Origin: Trichinella spiralis
Lineage: Eukaryota; Nematoda; Enoplea; Trichinellida; Trichinellidae
Assembly (NCBI GenBank): GCA_000181795.3
Contig: CM012953.1
Span: 4,798,395-4,862,394 of the forward strand
Reading direction: 5' to 3'
DNA length: 64,000 bases
Shown: piece by piece, positions 25,001 through 35,813 of the stretch
Layout of the letters: each line of letters starts with the position of its first letter
Position numbering within the stretch: the first letter of the stretch is position 1
Notes under the pieces: generated by a model
What the model saw: the letters and a program-made list of their open reading frames with translations, nothing else
Told to the model about the DNA's origin: nothing
Databases searched by the model: none
Program-made: the position numbers and the translations under genes

Positions 25001-26275
25001 GTACGAAAATTTGAATTGCATAAGAATTCTTAAAAATTTTTTTTCTACAAAACAAAGAACTTCAGATTGCTTTAAACATGAAAATACTGAAACGCCTCAT
25101 TATTATCTGAAATTCATACATGAAAAGAGATGTTTGAGGAGAAAACTTATCTGACGTCTCATTTTTTATGAACAAAAATATATTTTTTCAAAAATCTTAT
25201 AGAGCTTGTAAAATTGTAATTTGAAAAAAACTAGAAAAAATAGTTTAACAGCATCTTTTTATAATGCATTGAAAAATTGTCTGTATAATATGAAATGTAG
25301 CAGAAATTGTTTTGCTGGCAGTCTCTACTCAAAAAAGTGCAAAAAAGAGTTTATGCGTCAAGCAGCATTTGAGTTGTTTATACATGGAAAATAAAGTATT
25401 TTTCCTTTTCTTTCAACATAAATATGCTAATATTTTATGCATTTCTCTGTTCAAATGCAGTATTTGTTCAATTTACAGAATAATTTCGTTTACATTTTGA
25501 GAATGCAAAAAATTTTTGCGAATTTTCAAAATATTTGAATAAGAGAAAATTAAAAAGTCAAAATAAAAAAACTGCCATTAAATTAAATTGAATTTTTTCT
25601 TTTTGTAAGGAAATGTTTGTGTTTAGATTTTTAGAAAGTTTTATTAAATTTTTCTTGAACTTTATAAATTTGAAAAATAATTTATACTCAAAGATAATTC
25701 ATTAATAATTTCAAATAAGATAATTTACGCATTATTGCTGTTAAAAAATATTCATAAATTATATTTTCTGTAATATATTAAAAGTAATAAAAGCTGTTTT
25801 AATATAAAAAATAACAAAGTATTCGTTTAAAAGACAATTTAGTTCAAATACACTGATGTTTTTAAAGTGTTATGCATTAGTGCATAAGATGTTGACATTT
25901 TTCCACTTTAATGCTTTGATGTCATATTTATTCAAATGAAAAGTTTGATATTTTTAAAGTAAATATACTGATTATAAAGTAGGTTAAGATTCATTATTAG
26001 AACTATCATTTTTAATTAGATTTAAAAAATTCATTTTTTCTTCGAACTGTAAAACAAATGCATCAGTGGAGTGCCTTACAGTAAAATATTTAGCTAGTCG
26101 TATAATGAGACTAAGCATTTTCTGTAATAATTATTCTTTTCGAAAGTTTTACCAATCATATATTGGATGAAATTTAGATATTAAATAGAAAATTTTAATT
26201 GTGCATTTTAAATTAATATTTCTTAATTTACTTGAAATGTTTTTGTATATTTAATTTTATGATTATAATGAATTA
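22040..26275. other. Long AT-rich gene desert
   Basis: Apart from the luqin 3' end with its AATAAA, no exon, RNA or repeat could be supported. Open frames near 23.8 and 24.9 kb have no recognisable composition, motif or splice context. Confidence 0.45.
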
Positions 26276-26276
26276 T

Positions 26277-26520
26277 TGTAGAAAACTGTCCTGTTGCTGT
26301 TTGTGAATACTTGTGTAAAACGTTTGAATTTTTTTCAGAAACTGTCCATATTGTGAATGCAGCGGTAAAGAGATAGCATAATAAGAAAGGTTGTTAGCAA
26401 GTTTCACTTTTAGGTTTAAAATTTATTGAGAACCTTATTTTTAAGTATTATAAACTGTAGTTATATACATAGAAAGTATATGTGAAAATTCCATTTGTTA
26501 CTACACAGCGTTAGACGCTT
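26277..26520 (+). pseudogene. Decayed paralogue of the 28-29 kb cysteine-rich secreted gene
   Basis: A segment after TATTGTAG reads NCPVAVCEYLC, then FRNCPYCECSG in another frame; the shift falls in a T7 run. It matches exon 4 of the gene at 28015-29470 (NCPIAVCERPC / FRNCPYCDCNG). About 70 bp downstream, sequence resembling exon 5 is present but has lost cysteines and gained stops. Flanking non-coding DNA also resembles the intact gene (for example TTTTTCCACTTTAATG), so a whole segment was duplicated. Confidence 0.75.
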
Positions 26521-28014
26521 TTCGTTAATTAGTAAATCTGACCTGTAAAATTAATGAGCTATATTTTTGAAAAAAATTATTTTTTATCTCATGCAATTCA
26601 TTGGTCAAATTTAACATTGTTGTCTTATTTGTAAAAAACATTATGATTTGTGTTCGTAAAATGCTTGATTTTTTTTGAAGAAAATGTTCAGTATTCAATT
26701 TCTAAAAGAAATACTTGCTTACTCACTGCTAACGACATTTCTATTTGTTACTAATGAACTACAAGGATTAAAGTTGGCGAACATCCAAGCGTTTCAAGTC
26801 TTTATTGAAAAACATTAAAATGCTAAAATGGCCTCTCTAATGTCCTGCTTTTGTGAGCATAATTTTGATGGTGTTCTTTGAGTGGAAAAAATTAAAGGTT
26901 CAATTTCCAATTCTTGTCTTTGTAAATTTCAAATCACTGCAGTTGCCAAATTATTGAACAACTACTGAAGCATTGCTAATAATGCTTTATATGATGATTT
27001 TGTTAAAATTTTTATTTTGACAGTAATAAATAAAAGAAATAGTTCAAAAAACAAATTTTCATAACATTACACTGATTTTGTTAAAATGAAAACTGCTACG
27101 TGCTTTTTATTTTGACAAGTTTTTCATTGAAATAACAGTTATCTTTTTTCTTTTATTTTTTGCTTATCATATTCTTCACTATCATCAGAATTGAAAGTGG
27201 CAGAATAAATGCTACTTTGTTATAATTATTGATAACCGAATTTTACAATAAATTTCAATAATATCCTACGTAATAACAACTGGATTACAATTTAAACAAT
27301 AATAATAGCAGAAATGAATTACTGAAATTCAGGAAACTTTTTTATGAAATGGATGTGAATTTTCAAAAAAAACAACTGTATATTTTTTAAGCTATTTTCC
27401 ATGTTAATAAAAGCTGTTTATTAAAATTGAGCTAGTTATGGAATAGAAATTAGTGAAATGGAGCGCGTCAACGTTTTCCACACAACAGTTGGTAAATCGT
27501 CATGTTATGTCGGCACTGGAGACATTTATGACTATCATATACAATTATCCATTTTGCAATGTGAGATTTGTTGATAAATATTATTAACAATTCATGAAAC
27601 ATTTCAATGTGATTCAGTAATAATTTGCTAACATTGTCTTCTTGAATTATTTGTGGAACAATAGCAAATGGTCATTTTATGCAATTGATATTTGTTAAAA
27701 TGGTTTCACTTTTTCCTATAATAAACAAATTGTTAGCCATATGAGAAAAGTATACTTATCAATATGAATTATTCATTTAAAAACAAATCATAAAACAAAT
27801 AACACTTTGAAAAAGTTTACATTTTGCTGGTTTCACAGTACGCATTTGTTTTCTATGCTACTGAAGCCAGTTAGCATGCAATATTCATTAAAAGTAAAAA
27901 GCAAAATTATTATTCAATAATTTTTTTAAAAGTAATAAACCGGTCCTGATCATATTATCAATTTTCATAAAATGTTAGTGTAATAATTTTTTCTATTAAA
28001 TGACAAATAGTTGT
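26521..28014. other. AT-rich intergenic DNA
   Basis: No exon was recognised between the decayed copy and the intact cysteine-rich gene. Confidence 0.4.
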
Positions 28015-29470
28015 ATGAAAATGAATTTGCTAATTTTACTTTTAATAATAAGTAAGTATGATTTTTATTTATTTTTATGCATATTACAGTTTATTTTTGC
28101 TTCAACAGTTCTTACTCACGAAAATGGAAAAACAGTGAAATCAATATTTTTATTGACAATCACTGAGTAAGTAATTATTTACTTGAAAAACATAAAATAA
28201 AATAAGACTTAAGTGTCTCTTTCTCCTTCTACAATTCATTTTTTCAACATAACTATATATAATTGAAGCATTTCACATATTCAAAAGAAATCAGCATGTT
28301 TTTTAATTTATGGAATTTTTGCTTTTATTATTTTTGCAAATAGATTAAGTTTATTTTATGAAACAAATAATTAATATCGCAATTTAAGTTGGCATTATGG
28401 GCTGAGATTAGAAAGTGCCAAATTAAAAGTTAAAACAAAAAACTTGCCATTTAATTAATTTTAAATAAATGTAAAAGAAATTTTTAGATAGTTTTGTATT
28501 GCGTTTTTAAATTTAAACTCATCGATGTATTCTGTAGATTATTCATTAGTATTTTTAATACACAAGTATGAATAACGCATCTTCAAAGTAACTTTCACAA
28601 ATTATGCTCTCCATAATATATATACTGTTGCCATTGAAAAATTTCTTTTAATTTTTCAACGTATGCTAAAATAATATAATATCTAAATGTTGATATAAAA
28701 GAGAGTTGCGTTCAAACCGGAATGTATTTTTTTAATTAGATGCTTTTATTTTTCCACTTTAATGTTTTAAATTTTTATTTATTCAGATACCACTTGCAAA
28801 GGACAGATTTGTTACTGCTATTGGATGAAGCTTCATTTTAGAAACTAGCATAAAACATTGATGCTTTATTTTTGTAGCTTGCACAGTTGTACATGATATC
28901 GCTTTTAGATTACAAGTAAGTGGCTCAAGCGAAGAAGCATACATTAATGGGATACGGTACGAAAGGAAGTTCAGTGCAATTTATGTAAAAAGTAAGTATT
29001 TTTGAAATTGTTGGTGCCCGGCATTCTTTCAGAAACTTTTTATAATTTTACTTTTTGCATAAAATATTAACTATAATTTAACTTTTCTGCATAAAATCAC
29101 TTGCATAAAATACCTACGTATTAACTATGTAAATTCATTACAGTACTTTTGTTTTATTTTATATTATATTTATGATTTTTCAGTTTTTTCATTAATTAAT
29201 AAATTTAATTTAATTTTATGACAACAAATTTTTACAGAAAACTGCCCAATTGCTGTTTGTGAAAGGCCATGTGCATCATTTCAAATGTTCAGAAACTGTC
29301 CTTACTGTGATTGCAATGGTAAGAAAATAATGAAATATAAAATCTGATAATGAATTGCATTTGTAGGATTTATTTATCGAGAGCCTTGTATAAGTATGGA
29401 AGATTGTAGGTTCGGCGGTGTCTGTGAATACTACATTTGTCGCTATACATCAACCAATGCATTGTTTTAA
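28015..29470 (+). CDS. Small secreted cysteine-rich protein, partly antistasin-like
   Basis: Five short exons, 28015-28051, 28109-28166, 28909-28991, 29238-29318 and 29367-29470, join in frame to 121 codons including the stop. Exon 1 encodes a signal peptide (MKMNLLILLLII). Exon 4 encodes NCPIAVCERPC followed by FRNCPYCDCNG, a spacing (C-x4-C-x3-C ... C-x2-C-x-C) like the C-terminal half of antistasin-type protease-inhibitor domains. Exon 5 adds a second four-cysteine unit (PCISMEDCRFGGVCEYYICRY region). Exons 2 and 3 are not recognised. The last two joints are phase 1, so the cysteine exons could shuffle. The inhibitor role is only a guess from cysteine spacing. A decayed duplicate lies at 26.3 kb. 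Confidence 0.75.
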
Positions 29471-30092
29471 CCGGTCAATTTAACAATTATATCAAATCAT
29501 ACAATTCTATAGAAATGTAGCGCATATAGTCGTGCATTAATTTCAGGCACTTGACTGATTAAATTTAAATAAAGTAATTGTTCGACAAAGTTCTGTTTTG
29601 ATGCCCAAGTAAAGAGCATTCTTTGGCGTTTCGATAAAAACTTGTATGGCTAATGTCGTTTGATTGTAAAACAATAGTTTTTTTGTGTTTTATAGATTAC
29701 TGGTTACAGAATAATGTAACGATTGGTATTTTATTCAAGAAGCACAATTTTATTTGTAATAACAGTATAGCCAATAATGCGTTGTACTTTATTACTGTAC
29801 TATATTTTAGCAAAGTTAAATTATAATGCGCCTCTAATAATGGCATTTCATTTGTAAAAATATCATTTGTCACACTACAATAAAAATGAATATAAGTAAT
29901 CTTTTCGATGCTTAATTTCTTCTGAAAAAAAAGTTTAAGCGCTCAATTTATAAATATTATTTTTATAACACATTGAGGCACTTTTATTGTGCTTTCATTA
30001 TCAATTTTATTTCAAAAGTATTCAATATATAATTTATTATATTCTGCAAAGTTTATGACATTCTTGTATGTTTCATATAAAATGCTGAAAGA
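29471..30092. other. Intergenic DNA between convergent genes
   Basis: Holds the 3' ends of the plus-strand cysteine-rich gene and the minus-strand PAN-D gene. Nothing else was seen. Confidence 0.4.
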
Positions 30093-33073
30093 TTAAAATT
30101 TTGAAATAATATCTGTCAGCAACCCTTTTTCACAGTTCATGATTTCCCCGAACCATGAATTTGGTCTGATTGTGTACTCTTCTTCTCCCCCTTCAAACAG
30201 TAAGCAATCTTTTTCTTGTGTATAATTAAATGCCCTGCAGCTTTGTTCCTTATTAAAAAAGCGACATTTACGGATGCAATCAACAATTGTACTTGAATAT
30301 ACTTTCCTCAGCAGTTTCCAACCGCCGACGTTTGAACTTATAAAAAATTCAATGACACAAACTTCTTGGTCTTCTTCTATATAAAATTTTAAAGGCTCTG
30401 GGTTTCCATTTCTTAAATCATATCTGTCTAAAATCAAGAGCAATTCATTTGAGCATCAATTGCAATCGTTTCATATAATACATTAATAATGTGCTTCAAG
30501 GTGAAGATTTTATAAATTTCAAAAATACTAGAAAAATAGTTTTATTTATTTCAGTAATGCATAAAATGAAATTGATCAGCAAATAACATTTGAATATCAT
30601 ATTTCTAAGAAGAATTCCATTCCTAAGAAATTATGTGTGCTTTGACAAAGAAATATAATTTCAGTATTAAATTAAACACATTAGAGCAAAGGCATTAAAA
30701 TTGAAAGAGATTCTTTAAAATGTTCAAATGCGTATATCAAGTAATTTAACTTTAACATAAACGTTAAACCATAGCATTTAATGAAAAAATTCTAAAACCA
30801 CTAAGAATATCACATACGCTTACCTGAGGTACATTGCCGCAGTTCAATAAGACGCATCTTTAGTCTAGGAAGGCGTCTGGCAGTTCCTTGTGTATTTAAT
30901 TCAATTACTGCACATTTGTGAGTAATTCTTGAATACTGAACTGCTCTATAGGGCCACTCAGGTAACATATTGCGACAAAGATGTAAACAGTAATTCAGTG
31001 ATCGAACGTTGGTGAAAACATCCTTTACCGCTAACCGCGTGGAGTTGAACGTTTTTAACATTTTAACAATACAAACTTCATAAAAATTATAAAGATTTAC
31101 TGCAAATTCTTCCTCGGTGGGTGTAAATGAGATGGGAGGAACTGTTTCATCAATAGAATATTGATCCACATCTTAAAAATTACTTGTCTTATAAGTAAAA
31201 AAGCATAATATTCCATTTTTACTTTATCACAAAATATCTTTAAAAAGTTAAAATTAAAAAAATGTTAAAGCCGTCATATTTAATATGTTACAACATTATT
31301 AATTAATAAATTAAATCGAATTTCTGCTTAATAAGTCGCAAAATGGTCAGTTAAAAGTGACAACGAAATAACTTTAAGGACAATAAATTTCATTTTAAAT
31401 TGCCTTAAATTAACTTTAAAGTGAGCATACCTGCCCTATATTTGCTTTCTTTATTCTAGTTCCCTTATTATTTGGTTAAATCACAGGATTTCTTTAAATA
31501 AAATCAAAATCTACATATCAACTTCAGTAAAAATTTAATGCAAAACTTTACTCTTTTGCATTTTTTAGATGCTGCATTTTCTTTTAGACGTATTTAAAAA
31601 ACTTTTGTGTATATGATATTATTGCTACCTTACGAATATTATAAAACAAAATTTTGATGATGATCAAATTATTAGCAATGGTGAATATTTCATTAACTAA
31701 AATTATGATTAAAAACATTTTTTCCTGAAATTAGTAATAAAAATTTGAGGTGTATTAACAATCAAAATTAAAATTAAAATCACGTACGTTGAGACTGTGT
31801 CGAAATCACATTTGAAATTCTGAGAAGATATGGAAGGCTCTTATTGCTTGGAATTTCCAAAGTATGTACTTGAATTTCATCTGAAATTTTTTTGCTTATT
31901 TTCTGTCATACAAAATAATTAGCCATAATTGTTACTAATAATGAGTTGATGAAATTATTTTCATAAGATGAAAATTTGACAACTAAAGTTCGACAATTTT
32001 AACAATAACTTATTAAAGGAATTGATTTATTAAAATATGCTTAAAATTTTAATGTTGAATTTCAGTTAAAAATAAGTGAATTATAATGTTTCAAATTTAC
32101 ACTTAATAAATAGCTTAATAACTAAAAATACTTAAGAAATAAATACCTCTAAAACTGAGGTACAAGATGTAAAATGCGGTTCCATTTTCTTCAGCACCGG
32201 GATAAAGAGTTGGAAATGACGAAAAGGAATAAAAACTACAACTTTTTGTTCCCCTCGTGTAAGTGACAGCATTGCAATTATTAAGCTGACTGGTATGGTC
32301 ACAAATGATTACACAACTTTCAGCAGTTGGAGTTGTAAATGTTCGAATAAGCAGAGCATCTGAAAAAACATCTTTCCTTGTTTTTTGGTAAAAATATTTT
32401 TTCCTATGTCGTTCTGCACTAGAAATATAAACAGTAGAGTCCAGAATACTTTCATCCATATTTGCTGATTCTGCGTTAAGAAGCAAATCAATATTCCCTA
32501 CAATTTAATATGAATCTTTGTATTATTTACAATCAAAAGACTAAACTTGAAACAAATTATGATGCAAATATATTAAAGTTATAATTTTCAGGAAATTTAT
32601 TTGTTTCAAATTGAAGATCAAACTAATATATACGGATTAGAATTTAATTTTTTTCAAATTACCTCCTTTGCATTCATAGATGAAAACAATGTCCAAAAAC
32701 ATGTCACCATCTGAATGTAAATCTGACTCTGACACGTTCATTACAAGGCAAGATTGAGTATCAGGAAAATAAAACACTGCATTGCATTCTTTATGAAAGG
32801 AAGCATTTACACATAGTCGAATGCATCTGGCATAGGAAACCCTTGCATGTGCTTCATTAGTACAGTGTTCTATATCACCACGATATCTTGCTGATCCAAA
32901 CAGGCATGACAAATTTTCTTCTTCTAAATAGCCACTGAATAGTAGAGCATCGGTTACCTAAAAAAACAAATTATTATTATTAACACTGCAGCATAAATAA
33001 GCAGTCGCTGAAATACATTTCTTACCAATACTATGGAAAACATCATTAAAAACGTTTCACAGAAGGCTATCAT
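30093..33073 (-). CDS. PAN-D: secreted four-module PAN/Apple-like protein
   Basis: Complete minus-strand gene: exons 33073-33026, 32957-32663, 32497-32147, 31171-30824 and 30427-30093, 458 residues. Exon 1 is the signal peptide (MIAFCETFLMMFSIVL, phase 0 joint); each later exon is one PAN-like module with phase 1 borders. Module 1 has six canonical cysteines plus one extra. Module 2 lacks C1 and C6. Module 3 lacks C4, which is replaced by the sequence EWPYRAV. Module 4 is intact, starts with the family's DRxxxR-N-P-E-P-L lead and ends with GLLTDIISKF. A TATA box lies 39 bp before the ATG. Predicted extracellular; ligand unknown. Confidence 0.85.
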
Positions 33074-33111
33074 TTTCTAGCAACGCCAAATTTTATTTTA
33101 AACCACTGTGC

Positions 33112-33119
33112 TTTTTATA
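33112..33119 (-). promoter_or_regulatory. TATA box of PAN-D
   Basis: TATAAAAA on the minus strand. Usual spacing would put transcription start near 33088 and give a 5' UTR of about 15 nt before the ATG at 33073, with no room for an upstream exon. Confidence 0.5.
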
Positions 33120-34429
33120 GCTTCAATTGGAGAAAAATATTAAAACAGAAATATCAATAAGTTCTCTATGATGACAATACAAATTTATTTTAATTGACTG
33201 TTGAATAATTGCAAAAGTTTTTATTTTACTTTATATGTTATTTTCAAAAATTGAAAAATCCATGCTGTTTTTAAAGAAGATATGCAGTGCAACAATATTG
33301 AGCGTTTGGAAGAAATTTGAAAATAAGAAAGATGGGCTTATTGTGAACTTATGAGTGATATTAAATAAACCTTAGTACGCGATAAAAGCAAGTTTTTTAT
33401 TGAATATACTCGTATAGTTTGCGTTGGTAAAGAGTGTTTCATGCTGCAACTGTTTTACATGTGCATTTATTGTAGTGGCATTTCACACAAAATTAGCACA
33501 GAATGCCAGTAATAAACAAATAAGATGGATAAAATAGCAGAGAACATGAGGAAAATTAAGAATCAAAATTATATTTTCTGCTTATTTATTGAAGGCAATT
33601 TAAGTTGATTAAATAATGCTTATGTAGTTGTTCAGAAATGTGCAAATAAATCACATTATATGTACTTGATTGTATATTTACTTTTGATATTTTGCAAAAA
33701 TTTAAAGAAAATTTGCATTAAAATGTAATTCATGTTTAAATTTTAGTTAACGCAAAAAGCAATATTCAAAAGCAGATTTTAATTTTATGATAATTTTTAA
33801 ATAGCTACCTAAATATTATTTCATTTTTCAAAAAGTAAATTACCAGACGCAAATAATTAAGAAGAAACTGTTTGTTCAGACAAGTTTATTTAAGACAGAT
33901 TTAAAATTTTAATTGTGCTTTACAAATTGACTGATTACCTAGAATACTAAAATTTACTACTATTATTTATTTATTTATTAATATCTTATTAATTATGAAA
34001 TGAAATTTTCAATTATACTGCTGCATAAAATCAATATGAATATAAATATTAATGATTATGTAACTGAAATTAATTTATAGCTGAAAAAATGAAAATCAGG
34101 TAGTTAATCATAATTAGAATCAACTATTATTGTAATTTAGGTACATTTTGTTTTAATAACATTATAATTGAGATATTCGTAATGGATAATTTATTTTGTA
34201 TTCATTTCGGTAAATGCTAAAAATGAACTTAAAGTTTGAATTTCAAGTAGATATAATGGAAAACAGTCATATGCATGTTAATTTTTAGCCTGTTTATACT
34301 TCTGAAATGTTTCACTTTATTTGCGCTTCAGCACTAAAATTCCTAATGAATATCAAAGCTCAGTTACTTAATTCGGTAAATTTTTAACATTTAGATCCGT
34401 ATAGTTTTATTGACTTATTCAGAGTTGAA
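33120..34429. other. AT-rich intergenic DNA
   Basis: No exon, RNA gene or repeat was recognised. Confidence 0.45.
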
Positions 34430-35470
34430 GGTGATAGGCCCCATGATGGATTCTTCGGGTGGAGTTCACCATAGGATGCTTTGTATGTGCTGCACTCCGT
34501 TAATTTTCATTTTTGCGATCTGAAGCTTTGCGAGATTTCCTTTAACACAATATTTCGTGTTTTGAAAAAAAAACTTCTGGTGTTTTAAGAATTTTTACTC
34601 GGTCTATAGAAGATCGTAAAGTTGAAATGTATATTTTTGAATTCCTGGGGAGGAATCAATCCTAAATCAGAAAAACACGTGCAAAACCTCTGAACGATAT
34701 TGAAGTTTTATGAAATTTGTTTCAGATGGATAGTACTCTGTCAACTGTATGTGTTTCATTCGAAAAATAAGTAATTTTATTAATTTGTAAGCCTTTTAGT
34801 GACCAAAAATTTTTGAGTTTTTTTAGACTAATTTTTGCAATATTTCTCAACAAAAGGATAGTTTTTAGTGCAATACGCTATTATGCATTTTTTTGAAATT
34901 GCAAATGTGGTTTACAGCTATTTTGTGACAACGTTTTTAAGGTTTCACATGCACATATGGACAACTGTTACAAAAGAAAATTATATTTCACATTGATGCA
35001 CGAATCATAACAATGCGCTTTGGTGCAGTGTGTTGCTCTGCGTGGGTGTGGCTGCATTACATACATGGACCTCTACACGTCCAGATTGAAACATCGGAAA
35101 GTCAGAACGTACCCTAATAGAATGTGGCAAAACTTCTGTAGACAGCATTCTTCTCAGACATCCTGCCAGTCCGCCGCATGCCCTCTCTTATCCAGTAAGA
35201 AAAGACACTGAATTTAGGGGTGCAGCGACGACAATAAAGCGGTCAGGAGCGGAGGCGATCAAAAAAGTATCCAAAAAGGTGTGACTTTTGCGGCAGGAAG
35301 AAAGACCCAAAAGTCGGCACTTGTTGCAGCAAGTGTAAAACTCCGTGTTGCAATGATCACTTTTACATTTTTTGTTAAAATTACTTTGATAAACTTGGCG
35401 TGTCCAAATAAACGTGCATCGACAGTATTTCAAATAATCAATTTTTAATGCAGATAAATATATATGCAAT
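34430..35470 (+). mobile_element. piggyBac-type element 2, internally deleted copy
   Basis: The left 500 bp matches 15139-15570 (TGATGGATT motif, the TATGAAATTTGTTT block and the AAGCCTTTTA block). The right part holds the C-terminal end of a piggyBac transposase on the same strand. The central DDE region is absent. Ends are not fixed because clean TTAA sites were not found. Confidence 0.6.
35118..35378 (+). pseudogene. piggyBac transposase C-terminal cysteine-rich domain remnant
   Basis: After a stretch reading LRHPASPPHALSYPVRKD, the frame shifts and continues as RSKKYPKRCDFCGRKKD, TCCSKCKTPCCNDHF and a stop. The CxxC...CxxC...CxxxH pattern is the zinc-binding tail typical of piggyBac transposases. 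At least one frameshift separates the parts; no catalytic domain remains. Confidence 0.75.
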
Positions 35471-35813
35471 GATTGTAATAATATCTATTAAAATAAAAAA
35501 GTAATGTGAAATATCGATTTTATCTTCAACACATGTCCATAAAAAACTGAAAAAGTAGTCAGCAAAAGATGCGCTGTTGCAAGCCGAAAATATTGCTGGA
35601 AACTCCACTTTTATTTCAAAAAATGCGAAACATCATAGTGCACTGAAAGCTATCATTTATTTCAGAAATATAACAAAAATTACTCTGGCATGTAAAGAAA
35701 ACTGACCTTAGCATACTTTTAAGAAAAAAGACTGCAAGCAACTTTTAAAAAATATTGATGAATTCATTTTTAAAGGTTAGAAGATTTTTTATCAGTTTAA
35801 GAGTTAGTAATGA
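35471..35813. other. Intergenic DNA downstream of PAN-E
   Basis: AT-rich. Holds the PAN-E 3' end. Confidence 0.4.

Noticed and set aside
23843-25500. Three short plus-strand frames in the gene-poor region
   Set aside because: AT-driven hydrophobic or lysine-rich peptides without homology or good splice sites.
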